Shown: positions 10,518 to 19,022 of the stretch, piece after piece
Position numbering within the stretch: position 1 is the stretch's first letter
Layout of the letters: each line of letters opens with the position of its first letter
Assembly (NCBI RefSeq): GCF_900109205.1
Contig: NZ_FNZB01000001.1
Coordinates: 2,108,001 to 2,172,000, forward strand
Reading direction: 5' to 3'
DNA length: 64,000 nucleotides
From: Sphingomonas sp. OV641
GTDB taxonomy: Bacteria > Pseudomonadota > Alphaproteobacteria > Sphingomonadales > Sphingomonadaceae
Notes under the pieces: generated by a model
The model's input: only the letters and a program-made list of their open reading frames with translations
Database searches by the model: none
Told to the model about the DNA's origin: nothing
Translations under genes and position numbers: made by a program

Positions 10518-11717
10518 ATGACAGCGTTGAGCCAAGTTGAAGAACGCGCGGTCGCGGCTGCAAGCGCGTCGCCCATGCTCCTGCGCACGCGCACCTGGGC
10601 GGCAGTGAACAGCGGCACGGGCAACATCGCCGGGCTCGCCACGATGGCGGGGATGCTGGCGGACGCCTTCAGCGCGCTGCCCGGCGCGCTCCGGCTGGTG
10701 GAGCCGGTCGCGGCGGAGCGCGTGGCAGTCGACGGAACGGTGTCGGCGGTGACACACGGCCGTCACCTCCACCTGTCCGTCAGGCCCGATGCGGCGCGCC
10801 GGTTGCTCCTGACGGGCCATATGGACACGGTCTACCCGGCGGATCATCCATTCCAGGTGCTGACCGATCGGCCGGACGGGACGGTCAACGGCCCCGGCGT
10901 GGCGGATATGAAGGGCGGGCTTGCCGTCATGCTGGCGGCGCTGGAGGCCGTGGAGGCGGCCGGATGCCCGATCGGCTATGACGTGATCATCAATTCCGAC
11001 GAGGAAACCGGCTCCTTCTCCTCCGCCGGGCTGATCGAAGACGCCGCCCGCGGGAAGATCGCCGCCCTTACCTATGAGCCAGCCCTGCCCGACGGCACCC
11101 TGGCCGGCGCGCGTGGGGGCACGGGCAATTTCTCGATCGTCGTGCGCGGACGCTCGGCCCATGCCGGGCGCAATCCGCAGGACGGGCGCAATGCCATAGT
11201 CGCCGCCGCCGCGCTGGCGCTGGCGCTGAACGCCGCCAAGAGCCCGCGTCTGTCGGTGAACCCGGCGCGGATCGACGGCGGCGGCCCGAACAATGTCGTA
11301 CCGGACCTGGCGGTGCTGCGCGTCAACTTCCGCCCCGCCGACGCTGCGGAGATCGCGCGCGCACAGGCAGCCATCGACGCCGCCGTGGCCGAGGTCGCGG
11401 CGGCGCACGATGTGCAGATAGAGGTGCATGGCAGCTTCAACCGGCCGCCCAAGCCGATCGACGCTGGCGCGGCACGGCTGTTCGGCCTGGTGCAAGCGGT
11501 GGGCACGGACCTGGGCGTGCCCATTACCTGGCGCGACACGGGCGGGGTATGCGACGGCAACAACATCGCCGCCGCCGGCACGCCGGTGATCGACACAATG
11601 GGCGTGCGTGGCGGCGCGATCCATTCAGCGGACGAATATCTGATCGTCGACAGCCTCGCCGAGCGCGCTGGACTGTCGGCCGTCACCATCCTGCGACTGG
11701 CGGAGAACGGCTTGTGA
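10518..11717 (+). CDS. M20-family metallohydrolase (carboxypeptidase G2-like)
   Basis: This cytoplasmic di-zinc peptidase/deacylase has 399 residues. The metal ligands are all present: H101/D103 in TGHMDTVYP, D130 in GVADMKGG, the catalytic E-E pair in NSDEETGS (about 162-163), and a late His in GGAIHSADEY. The lid/dimer domain motif GRSAHAGRNPQDGRNAI is also present. The downstream astA overlaps its stop by three bases (GTGA), so the two are coupled. Carboxypeptidase G2 relatives cleave N-acyl-glutamates, so a role as the succinylglutamate-hydrolysing step is plausible. That is inference, since no astE of the usual M14 type is here. Confidence 0.85.
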   Translation: MTALSQVEERAVAAASASPMLLRTRTWAAVNSGTGNIAGLATMAGMLADAFSALPGALRLVEPVAAERVAVDGTVSAVTHGRHLHLSVRPDAARRLLLTGHMDTVYPADHPFQVLTDRPDGTVNGPGVADMKGGLAVMLAALEAVEAAGCPIGYDVIINSDEETGSFSSAGLIEDAARGKIAALTYEPALPDGTLAGARGGTGNFSIVVRGRSAHAGRNPQDGRNAIVAAAALALALNAAKSPRLSVNPARIDGGGPNNVVPDLAVLRVNFRPADAAEIARAQAAIDAAVAEVAAAHDVQIEVHGSFNRPPKPIDAGAARLFGLVQAVGTDLGVPITWRDTGGVCDGNNIAAAGTPVIDTMGVRGGAIHSADEYLIVDSLAERAGLSAVTILRLAENGL

Positions 11718-12730
11718 CTTTCGTGGTTCGCGCGGCGCGCGACGAGGATCTGGCGCACCTTTACGAGATGGCGAAGCTGACCGGTGGCGGCTTCACCAAC
11801 CTGCCGCCGGATCGCAGCGCGCTGCGCGCCAAATTGGATCGCAGCCATGCCGCCTTCGGCCGCGACGAGCCAAGCGTCGAAGACGAGCTGTTCGTCCTGA
11901 TCCTGGAGAATGTCGCCACGGGCGAGGTGCGCGGCACCTGCCAGATCTTCACCCAGGTCGGACAGCGGCACCCCTTCTACAGCTATCGCATCAGCATGCT
12001 GACCCAGCACAGCCGCGAGCTGGACCGGACCTTTCGCGCCGAAATGCTGTCGCTGACCACCGATCTGGAAGGATCAAGCGAGGTGGGCGGCCTGTTCCTG
12101 CACCCGGGGGAGCGCGCAGGCGGGCTCGGCCTGCTGCTGGCGCGCAGCCGCTACCTGTTCATCAGGGCGCATCGCCAGCGGTTCGGCGAGCGCATCCTGG
12201 CCGAATTGCGCGGGGTGATCGACGAAGCGGGCGGATCCCCGTTCTGGGACGGGCTGGCCGGGCGCTTCTTCGGCATGAACTTCCAGGATGCCGACGCCTT
12301 CAATGCGATCCACGGTCATCAGTTCATTGCCGACCTGATGCCCAAGCATCCGATCTATACCGCCATGCTGTCCGAAACCGCGCGCGCCGCGATTGGCCTG
12401 CCCCATCCGTCGGGGCGGGCGGCGATGCGGATGCTGGAGAATGAAGGGTTCGCGTTCGAAAAATATATCGACATCTTCGATGGCGGCCCGACCATGACGG
12501 CGCGCATCGACGCGGTGCGATCGATCCGCGAAGCCCAGGAGGCGCGCGTTGGCGCGGTGGACCGGGATGGCGGCACCGAGGCGTTGGTGGCGCACGGGCA
12601 CCTTTCCGATTTCCGCTGCGCCTTCGGCAACGTGCGCGGCGACGGAGAAACGGTGGTGATCGATCCGGATTGCGCCCATGCGATCGGCGCGACCGACGCG
12701 TCGCGGGTGCTCCACGTGGCACGGATCTGA
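11714..12730 (+). CDS. astA: Arginine N-succinyltransferase
   Basis: This enzyme transfers succinyl from succinyl-CoA to the alpha-amino group of arginine, the first step of the ammonia-producing AST pathway. The 338-residue product matches the AstA family throughout: FVVRAARDEDLAHLYEMAK at the N-terminus, then SYRISMLTQHSRELDRTF, EVGGLFLHPGERAGGLGLLL and ELRGVIDEAGGSPFWDGLAG. The start is GTG at 11714, overlapping the M20 stop. A longer frame upstream is just the shadow of the M20 gene. astB follows after 38 bases. Confidence 0.95.
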   Translation: MTFVVRAARDEDLAHLYEMAKLTGGGFTNLPPDRSALRAKLDRSHAAFGRDEPSVEDELFVLILENVATGEVRGTCQIFTQVGQRHPFYSYRISMLTQHSRELDRTFRAEMLSLTTDLEGSSEVGGLFLHPGERAGGLGLLLARSRYLFIRAHRQRFGERILAELRGVIDEAGGSPFWDGLAGRFFGMNFQDADAFNAIHGHQFIADLMPKHPIYTAMLSETARAAIGLPHPSGRAAMRMLENEGFAFEKYIDIFDGGPTMTARIDAVRSIREAQEARVGAVDRDGGTEALVAHGHLSDFRCAFGNVRGDGETVVIDPDCAHAIGATDASRVLHVARI

Positions 12731-12768
12731 TCGGCGACGCCACGGCAAATCGGGACACGAAAGCCTTC

Positions 12769-14022
12769 ATGATGCAGGAAATCAACTTCGACGGCATCGT
12801 CGGGCCCAGCCACAATTACGCCGGCCTCAGCCCCGGCAATCTGGCCGCCACCCGCAACGCCGGCGCCACGGCGCATCCGCGCGCCGCGGCCCTGCAGGGA
12901 ATCGCCAAGATGCGCGCCAATCTGGCGCTGGGGCTGCCGCAAGGCATCCTGTTGCCGCACGCCCGCCCGGATCATGCCTGGCTCGCCGCGCTCCACCTGG
13001 ATTACGCCGGCGCCCCTGGGCATTTGAAGGCGCGCGCCTTCTCCGCCTCGCCGATGTGGGCCGCCAATGCCGCCACCGTCTCGCCCGCGCCAGACACCGG
13101 GGACGGCCGCTGCCACCTCACCGTCGCGAACCTCGTCACCATGCCCCACCGCAGCCATGAATGGCCGGCGACGCTGGCGCAGTTGCGGCTGGCCTTCGCC
13201 AATCCGCATTTCGCGGTTCACCCGCCCGTACCCGCCCCGTTCGGCGACGAGGGCGCGGCCAATCACATGCGGCTTTGCGCGCGGCACGACGCGCCCGCCG
13301 TCGAGGTCTTCGTTTATGGCGAAAGCGGCGGCCCCTTCCCTGCCCGGCAGCATCGCGATGCCTCGGAAACGGTCGCCCGGGCGCATCGGCTTGATCCCGG
13401 TCGCACCCTCTTCGTGCAGCAATCGCCCGAGGCCATCGCCGCGGGCGCCTTTCACAATGACGTGGTCGCCGTGGCGAACGAACGCGTCCTGTTCGCCCAC
13501 GAACAGGCCTTTGCCGATCGGCAGGGCTTCTTCGCCGACCTCCGCCGCCTGTTGCCCGAGGTGGAAATCGTGGAAGTGCCGGCCGACCGTGTCAGCCTGG
13601 CCGATGCCATCCAATCCTATCTGTTCAACGCACAGCTGGTCACGGCGAGCGGGGGTACGCAGACGCTCATCGTTCCGGCTGAAGCGCGCGGCAATGCCGC
13701 GGTCTGGTCATGGCTGCAGGATCACCTTGCCGGCAATGGCCCGATCCGCGCGGTTGAAGTGGTGGACGTGCGCGAGTCCATGGCGAACGGGGGCGGCCCC
13801 GCGTGCCTGCGGCTACGCGTTGCCTGCGACCCGGCGCTGGTGGATCCGCGATTCCTGGTCGACGCGGCAAAGCTGGACCGGATCGCGGATGTCATCGCCG
13901 GGCACTGGCCCGAGGCGATCGCCCCCGATGCGATCGGCGACCCGGGCGTGATCGCGCAGGTGGGCCGTGCGCACCGCGCGCTCTACGAAGCGCTCGACCT
14001 TGTCGGATTGCTTAACAGTTGA
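12769..14022 (+). CDS. astB: N-succinylarginine dihydrolase
   Basis: This enzyme hydrolyses N2-succinylarginine to succinylornithine, CO2 and two ammonia. The 417-residue protein starts MMQEINFDGIVGPSHNYAGL, the family signature, and keeps the amidinotransferase-like catalytic region with FHNDVVAVANERVLFAHE (His) and NGGGPACLRLRV (Cys). Two adjacent ATGs (12769, 12772) are equally good starts. The open frame continues 33 codons upstream without family similarity and overlaps astA. astC and astD are not in the window. Confidence 0.95.
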   Translation: MMQEINFDGIVGPSHNYAGLSPGNLAATRNAGATAHPRAAALQGIAKMRANLALGLPQGILLPHARPDHAWLAALHLDYAGAPGHLKARAFSASPMWAANAATVSPAPDTGDGRCHLTVANLVTMPHRSHEWPATLAQLRLAFANPHFAVHPPVPAPFGDEGAANHMRLCARHDAPAVEVFVYGESGGPFPARQHRDASETVARAHRLDPGRTLFVQQSPEAIAAGAFHNDVVAVANERVLFAHEQAFADRQGFFADLRRLLPEVEIVEVPADRVSLADAIQSYLFNAQLVTASGGTQTLIVPAEARGNAAVWSWLQDHLAGNGPIRAVEVVDVRESMANGGGPACLRLRVACDPALVDPRFLVDAAKLDRIADVIAGHWPEAIAPDAIGDPGVIAQVGRAHRALYEALDLVGLLNS

Positions 14023-14042
14023 CGGTGGCCGGCCGGCGCCAA

Positions 14043-14060
14043 GTGGCGGAAATCCGCCAC
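14043..14060. promoter_or_regulatory. Perfect short inverted repeat before a small membrane gene
   Basis: The arms GTGGCGG and CCGCCAC are exactly complementary around a four-base AAAT centre, 28 bases before the next start codon and 21 bases after the astB stop. There is no T-run after it, so it is a weak terminator candidate. An operator or mRNA-processing hairpin is equally possible. Confidence 0.35.
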
Positions 14061-14087
14061 TGGCCCGGCACTTGCTTCGTTAACGAT

Positions 14088-14303
14088 ATGTTTACCAAGA
14101 TCGCCCGGCTCTTCACGATCAAGACGAAGTTCGAGGCGTTCATGGTGATCTATGGCCTGGGCCTGGGCGCGACGGAGCGCGGCGTGCACTATCTCCACGA
14201 CTATCCCGGCGTCGGCGGCTGGCTGCTGTTTTCCGTCTGCCCGATCGCGGTTTTCATGGCGGGCGGGCGCATCCTGGAATCGGTGGAGCGCAACGGCGGC
14301 TGA
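14088..14303 (+). CDS. Small membrane protein of unknown function
   Basis: This 71-residue protein has a basic N-terminal stretch (KIARLFTIKTKFEAFMVIYG), a central loop (HYLHDYPGVGG) and a hydrophobic segment WLLFSVCPIAVFMAGG. One to two inner-membrane helices are predicted by eye. I chose the ATG at 14088. The open frame extends 23 codons further to an ATG overlapping astB, but those residues look like shadow sequence and cross the hairpin at 14043-14060. I do not recognise a family. Confidence 0.65.
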   Translation: MFTKIARLFTIKTKFEAFMVIYGLGLGATERGVHYLHDYPGVGGWLLFSVCPIAVFMAGGRILESVERNGG

Positions 14304-14351
14304 GGGCGGCGCACGCAAGCGGTGGTCGCTCTGCCGGACTGTCGGTCGATC

Positions 14352-14909
14352 TTACAGCCCGGCGGGGCGGGAGATCCGGTAGGTCACGGTGCGGCGCCGG
14401 GGATCATCCACGGCGAACAGCGGGTGATCGAAGTCTGACGCGGGATCATGCGCCATGCCGAGCCGCTCCATCAGCAAGCGGCTTTTCGCGTTGCTCTCGG
14501 CAGTAATGGCCACGATCGCGTCTTCTGTTCGGTTCGCCCAGCCCCAGGCGATCGCGGCAGCAGCCGCCTCGCGCGCATAGCCGGTCCCCCAGAACGGCAC
14601 CGCGAGCATCCAGCCGATTTCCAGCATGCCCGCGATCGGGGTGTGCGGGGCCCCCGGCTTCAGCCCGCAAAAACCGATCGTCGCCCCACCCTCGCGGAGC
14701 ACCAGGGCACGAAAGCCGAGCGGCGCGTAAGAGGCGTGGCGCGCGATCGCCATGTCGCTTTCCGCCGCATTCTTCAGCGGCCCGAGATCGGCCATGACCG
14801 CCGGATCCGCCCACATGTCGTGGAGCGGCGCGCGATCCTCCGCCTGGGGCACACGCATCAGCAAGCGGCCGGTCTCGATCGCCACCGGAGCAAGAGACGC
14901 GTCAGCCAT
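14352..14909 (-). CDS. GNAT-family N-acetyltransferase (RimJ-like)
   Basis: This 185-residue protein has the ribosomal-protein/antibiotic acetyltransferase layout: TGRLLMR near the N-terminus, then GFCGLKPG, EIGWMLAVPFWGTGYAREAAAAAIAW (acetyl-CoA binding motif A) and NAKSRLLMERLGM (motif B). It probably transfers acetyl to a protein N-terminus or a small amine. The substrate cannot be told from sequence. The ATG shares one base with the hemB stop (TGATG), so it is translated as part of the hemB transcript. Confidence 0.88.
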   Translation of the reverse strand: MADASLAPVAIETGRLLMRVPQAEDRAPLHDMWADPAVMADLGPLKNAAESDMAIARHASYAPLGFRALVLREGGATIGFCGLKPGAPHTPIAGMLEIGWMLAVPFWGTGYAREAAAAAIAWGWANRTEDAIVAITAESNAKSRLLMERLGMAHDPASDFDHPLFAVDDPRRRTVTYRISRPAGL

Positions 14910-15898
14910 CAACCGAGCAAGCGTGCGGCGTGCACCGCGTGATAAGTGAGGACGCCCGAGCAACCCGCGCGCTTGAACGCCGTCAGCGTTTCCAGGACCA
15001 TCGCGTCGCGATCCGCGGCGCCGGCCGCCACCGCCGTCTCGATCATCGCATATTCGCCGGACACCTGATAGGCGAACACCGGCACCTCAAACCGCTCCTT
15101 CACGCGGCGCGCGATGTCGAGATACGGCAGGCCGGGCTTGACCATCACGCTGTCCGCCCCCTCCGCCAGATCGAGCGCGACTTCGCGGAGGGCTTCCTCC
15201 GCATTGCCGTAATCCATCTGATACGTCTTCTTGTCGCCTTTCAGCAGGCCGCGGCTGCCGACCGCATCGCGGAATGGGCCGTAAAAGGCGCTCGCATATT
15301 TGGCGGCATAGGCCATGATCTGGACATTGTGGTGGCCGGTCCCTTCCAGCGCCGCGCGGATGGTGCCGATCCGGCCATCCATCATGTCCGACGGGGCGAC
15401 GATATCGGCGCCGGCCGCCGCCTGATTGAGCGATTGGCCGACCAGCGCCTCGACCGTCGCGTCGTTCAACACATAGCCGGCCGCATCCACCAGCCCGTCG
15501 TGGCCGTGCGCGGTATAAGGATCGAGCGCGACATCGGTGAGGATGCCGATATCCGGGACCGCATCCTTGATCGCACGGATCGCGCGGCACATCAGATTGT
15601 CGGGATTGAGCGCCTCGCGCCCATCCTCCGTGCGCAGCGCCGCCGGCGTGTTCGGAAAGAGCGCCAGGCAGGGGATGCCGAGCGCCCGTGCCTCCTTCGC
15701 CCGCGCGACGATGAGGTCGACTGACCAGCGCGACACGCCCGGCAGGCTGGCGATCTGCTCCTCCGTATCCTGCCCTTCCGTGACGAACAGCGGCCAGATC
15801 AGATCGGCGGGCGTCAGCGTCGTTTCGCGATGCAGCCGCCGGCTCCAGTCGGCGGCACGGGTGCGGCGCATGCGCAGCGCGGGAAAGGAAGCGTGCAT
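14909..15898 (-). CDS. hemB: Delta-aminolevulinic acid dehydratase (porphobilinogen synthase)
   Basis: This enzyme condenses two 5-aminolevulinate molecules to porphobilinogen in tetrapyrrole synthesis. The 329-residue protein has the conserved segments LTPADLIWPLFVTEG, DVALDPYTAHGHDGL, APSDMMDGRIG, FYGPFRDAVGS and the Schiff-base Lys in MVKPGLPYLDI. The ALDPYTAHGHDG form, lacking the Cys triad, is typical of magnesium-type bacterial enzymes. The start is ATG 15898. The longer upstream frame is antisense to the lipid-kinase promoter region. The kinase gene is divergent with a 76-base gap. Confidence 0.96.
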   Translation of the reverse strand: MHASFPALRMRRTRAADWSRRLHRETTLTPADLIWPLFVTEGQDTEEQIASLPGVSRWSVDLIVARAKEARALGIPCLALFPNTPAALRTEDGREALNPDNLMCRAIRAIKDAVPDIGILTDVALDPYTAHGHDGLVDAAGYVLNDATVEALVGQSLNQAAAGADIVAPSDMMDGRIGTIRAALEGTGHHNVQIMAYAAKYASAFYGPFRDAVGSRGLLKGDKKTYQMDYGNAEEALREVALDLAEGADSVMVKPGLPYLDIARRVKERFEVPVFAYQVSGEYAMIETAVAAGAADRDAMVLETLTAFKRAGCSGVLTYHAVHAARLLG

Positions 15899-15974
15899 GG
15901 CGCTGCCTTGCGCCCGCGATACGCCCCGCGCAAGCGTTACGGGGGCGAATCGGCCTGCCGTGCGTTGGGGCGGC

Positions 15975-16874
15975 ATGAGCGAGATCCGGTCGGCCGCGTT
16001 GATCGTCAACGCCAAGTCACGCAAGGGACAGAAGCTATTCCGGCGCGCGTGCAAGCGGCTGGAAGAGCTGCCTTTCACCGTCGACGCCCATGCCGTTCAG
16101 AAGCCCAAGCACCTGGAACGGACCGTCCGTCATGCGCTGTCGAAGAAACCGGATCTAGTGATCCTTGGCGGGGGTGACGGGACGGTCAGCGGTCTGGTCG
16201 ATCTGCTGCTTGGCGAAGACGTGATCCTTGGCGTCCTGCCGCTTGGCACCGCCAACAGCTTCGCCCGCACCCTTGGCCTGCCGCTGGACGTGGACGGCGC
16301 GATCGAAGTGCTGGCGACGGGCGTGCCGAAGCGGATCGACCTGGGCATGATCGACGGCGACTATTTCGCCAATTGCGCGGCGATGGGCCTGTCGCCGCAG
16401 ATTGCCGAAACGGTGCCGCACAATCTGAAAAAGGTGCTTGGGCGGATCGGCTATCTAGGTTGGGCCGGGCTACAATATCTGCGCTTCCGACCATTCATCC
16501 TGACGGTGGACGACGGAACGGAGGAAAAGCGAATGCGGGTGGTGGAGGTGCGCATCTCCAATGGCCCGTATCATGGCGGCACCTGGCTGGTGGACGAGGC
16601 CAAGGTCGATTCGGGGCAGATCGTGGTGCAGGCCGTCACCGGCCGGTATCGCCGCACGCTGCTGAAGAACTGGTTTGCCAACATCCTTGGCCTTGCAGCA
16701 CGGCACCAGGACACGGTCACCTTCTCCGGCCGTGAGCTGAAGATCGACACCCGCCCCAGCCTGCCGATCTCGATCGACGGCGAAGTGCTAGCGCACACAC
16801 CGGTACGGGCGCGGATCGCGCCGGGAGCGATACGCGTGATGGTGCCGCGCGAGGCGCAGCAGCAGGCGGGCTGA
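15975..16874 (+). CDS. YegS/DagK-type lipid kinase
   Basis: This 299-residue protein has the diacylglycerol-kinase catalytic domain: an N-terminal VNAKSRKG strand, the nucleotide-binding LGGGDGTVSG loop near residue 65, and LPLGTANSFARTLGLP. The C-terminal beta-sandwich domain includes RISNGPYHGG and the family ending SIDGEVLAHTPVRARIAPGAI. It phosphorylates a lipid such as diacylglycerol at the inner membrane, returning it to phospholipid synthesis. The ATG at 15975 is used. A much longer open frame upstream is antisense to hemB. Convergent with the MATE gene. Confidence 0.9.
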   Translation: MSEIRSAALIVNAKSRKGQKLFRRACKRLEELPFTVDAHAVQKPKHLERTVRHALSKKPDLVILGGGDGTVSGLVDLLLGEDVILGVLPLGTANSFARTLGLPLDVDGAIEVLATGVPKRIDLGMIDGDYFANCAAMGLSPQIAETVPHNLKKVLGRIGYLGWAGLQYLRFRPFILTVDDGTEEKRMRVVEVRISNGPYHGGTWLVDEAKVDSGQIVVQAVTGRYRRTLLKNWFANILGLAARHQDTVTFSGRELKIDTRPSLPISIDGEVLAHTPVRARIAPGAIRVMVPREAQQQAG

Positions 16875-16896
16875 TCGGGCAGCGCCCAGGCGGTGG

Positions 16897-18360
16897 CTAG
16901 ACCGCCGGCTTGAGCGTGCCGGCGGGCTCGATATCGGCGTGGCTCCGCTCCTCGCAATGCTCCTCCGGGACGAGCAGGCCGCCCTCCCGCCAGCGGCCGA
17001 AGCGGTAATAGAGCGCCGCCAGCAGGGCGTTTGCCCCTGACCCCACGGGAAAGCTCCACCACAGCGCATCCGACCCGATCAGCGGCAGCAGCGCATAGGC
17101 GACCCCAAGCCGAACGGGGAACATGGCGACCGTCATGATCAGCAGCGGCCCCCAAACGGCGCCATTGGCGCGGATCACGCCGAACAGCACCATGGTCGCG
17201 CCGAACATGATGAAGCCCCAGGTCGCCAGCAGGTTGATATGCTGCGCGATCGGCACGACCGGGCTGCCGCCCGGAATGAACAGGCCGATGATCACCGTGT
17301 CGAACAACAGCACCAGCGCCACCGTCGCGCCGGTGATGAGGATATTGTAGATGAGGCCGGCACGCGTGATCCGCGCGACGCGATCCCAGCGGCCGGCACC
17401 GATATTCTGCGCCGCCATCGCCGACACGGCAGCGCCGATCGCCATGGCGGGCATCTGAACATAGCCCCAGAGCTGCTGCACGATCCCATAGGCCGCGACG
17501 GTATCGATGCCGCTGCGATTGACGAGCCCGACCATTGCCAGCGCCGATACCGACAGGACCAGCATCTGCGCGCCGATCGGCACGCCCTTGCCGACGATCG
17601 TACGCACCAGTTCGCGCTCGGGAAGGATGTAGCGGATCTCCGCGCCCTTCAACCGCAGCGGCAGATCGCGCCACGCGATCCACGCCACCAGCGCGCCGAG
17701 CGCGACGATATTGGCGATCAGGGTAGCCGTGGCGGAGCCGGCGATGCCCATGCGGGGAAACGGCCCGATGCCGGCGATGAGCAGCGGGTTCATCACCGCA
17801 TCGACCAGAACGGCAAGCCCCATGAACCACAAGGGCGTGACGGAATCGCCAGTGCCCCGCAGACCCATGAACATGAGCACGAGCAGCATGGACGGCGGCA
17901 GCGCGAGAAAGATGACGCGCAGATAATCCAGCGCCGGCTCGAACGCGTCCGGCGGAGTGGCGAGGACGACGAGGATTTCAGGCGCGAAGATCCAGCCCAG
18001 CGTGCCCACGATCACCGATCCGGCGAGCACCAGCCCGATGGCGGAGCCAAAGGCACGTCGCGCCGCCTCCACATCGCGCCGGCCCCAGCTCTGGCCGACG
18101 ATGATGGTCGCCGCCATCCCGAAGCCGAACACGGCGCCGAACATCAGGAACATGATGATATTGGCGTTGGACGTGGCGGCCAGCGCGCCTTCGCCCAGGA
18201 AGCGGCCAACCCAGATCGTGTTGATCGAGCCGTTCAGCGACTGCAGAACATTGGATGCCAGAGTGGGAAGCGCGAACATCAGCAGCGCCGAGCCGATCGG
18301 ACCTTTGGTCAGATCGCGCTGCCCGGCACGGCCATGAACCTGGGTGATCGGTTCGTCCAT
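16897..18360 (-). CDS. MATE-family multidrug efflux transporter
   Basis: This 487-residue inner-membrane exporter has twelve hydrophobic helices in two homologous halves (about 28-240 and 250-465), with MATE features such as LPTLASNVLQSLNGSINTIWVG at helix 1 and an AAQNIGAGR loop in the second half. MATE pumps use Na+ or H+ gradients to expel cationic compounds, but the substrate is not predictable. The ATG at 18360 follows a strong AGGAGG. Part of that site and the start codon itself are exactly complementary to an element 130 bases upstream, suggesting translational control. The C-terminus has a 35-residue polar tail. Confidence 0.93.
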   Translation of the reverse strand: MDEPITQVHGRAGQRDLTKGPIGSALLMFALPTLASNVLQSLNGSINTIWVGRFLGEGALAATSNANIIMFLMFGAVFGFGMAATIIVGQSWGRRDVEAARRAFGSAIGLVLAGSVIVGTLGWIFAPEILVVLATPPDAFEPALDYLRVIFLALPPSMLLVLMFMGLRGTGDSVTPLWFMGLAVLVDAVMNPLLIAGIGPFPRMGIAGSATATLIANIVALGALVAWIAWRDLPLRLKGAEIRYILPERELVRTIVGKGVPIGAQMLVLSVSALAMVGLVNRSGIDTVAAYGIVQQLWGYVQMPAMAIGAAVSAMAAQNIGAGRWDRVARITRAGLIYNILITGATVALVLLFDTVIIGLFIPGGSPVVPIAQHINLLATWGFIMFGATMVLFGVIRANGAVWGPLLIMTVAMFPVRLGVAYALLPLIGSDALWWSFPVGSGANALLAALYYRFGRWREGGLLVPEEHCEERSHADIEPAGTLKPAV

Positions 18361-18514
18361 GTCGCCCCCTCCTAAGCTCTTGCGCCGGCTTGTTGCCGGT
18401 TCTCACCCCTGCATGCGGCACGTCCAACCGGGCGACAAGGTGAATTCACGTTCGACAACCCGGCTGTTTGCTGGCGCGGCGACCGGAACCAGAGGGAGAA
18501 AGGGGGCGACATGG
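18357..18514 (-). promoter_or_regulatory. Candidate cis-regulatory RNA leader of the MATE gene
   Basis: In the MATE mRNA, the 14 bases at 18514-18501 (CCATGTCGCCCCCT) are the exact complement of 18370-18357 (AGGGGGCGACATGG), which is the lower half of the ribosome-binding site plus the start codon. Pairing would close a leader of about 130 bases and block initiation. The loop holds further self-complementary pieces: CCGGC/GCCGG around AACAA (about 18400-18386), CCGGG/CCCGG, and a GTGAATTCAC palindrome at 18443-18452. I know no matching riboswitch family. The function is inferred from complementarity only, and requires transcription to start upstream of 18514. Confidence 0.5.
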
Positions 18515-18590
18515 CTTCGACGGAAGGTACGTGCGCCGGCATCTTCCTTGTGCAGCCGAGCGGAAGCGGCACGGACCGGTCGACCGGCGC

Positions 18591-19022
18591 CTAGCTCTCG
18601 ATCCGTGCCACGCCCAGGCGCGGGATGTCGATCGCAGGGCACCGGTCCATGACGACCTTCAGCCCCGCCGCTTCCGCACGCGCGGCCGCCTGCTGGTTGA
18701 TGACGCCCAATTGCATCCAGACGAATTTCGCGCCGGCGGCGATCGCCTCATCCACCGCATCGCCCGCCGCTTCCGACCGGCGGAAGATATCGACCATGTC
18801 GATCGGCTCGCCGATCTGGGAAAGCTCGCGAAAGACATATTCGCCGTGAACATGCTCCCCGGTGATCTGCGGGTTGACCGGGATCACGCGATAGCCGTGC
18901 GCCTGCAATTCGCGCATCACGCCATAGCTCGGGCGATCGGGACGGTCCGAAGCTCCGACCAGCGCGATGGTGCGCGTTTCCTCTAGCAGCGCCTTGATGT
19001 CGGCATCGGCGGTCAGGGGCAT
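18591..19022 (-). CDS. CoA-binding protein (YccU-like)
   Basis: This 143-residue single-domain Rossmann protein is like the CoA-binding domain of succinyl-CoA synthetase alpha. It has ALVGASDRPDRPSYGVMREL at residues 19-38, VIPVNPQITGEHVHGE, and KFVWMQLGVINQQAAARAEAAGL with VMDRCPAIDI near the end. Small stand-alone members bind CoA and may act in protein CoAlation or metabolite sensing; the exact role is unknown. The ATG has an AAAGG ribosome-binding sequence at 19033-19029, which can be masked by leader pairing. It lies between Mrp and the MATE exporter on the same strand. Confidence 0.88.
   Translation of the reverse strand: MPLTADADIKALLEETRTIALVGASDRPDRPSYGVMRELQAHGYRVIPVNPQITGEHVHGEYVFRELSQIGEPIDMVDIFRRSEAAGDAVDEAIAAGAKFVWMQLGVINQQAAARAEAAGLKVVMDRCPAIDIPRLGVARIES

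Noticed and set aside
18502-18522. GGGGGCGACATGGCTTCGACG resembles the conserved 5' end of tmRNA (ssrA).
   Set aside because: No tag-peptide reading frame, no pseudoknot-like region and no CCA-ended acceptor half is nearby. The first 13 bases are better explained as the complement of the MATE ribosome-binding site. A cmsearch with the tmRNA and alpha-tmRNA models would settle it.
18511-18594. 27-codon open frame on the plus strand with an apparent ribosome-binding site (MASTEGTCAG...).
   Set aside because: Its RBS and ATG are the mirror image of the MATE start region, so the complementarity explains them. The frame ends in the tail of the CoA-binding gene on the other strand.
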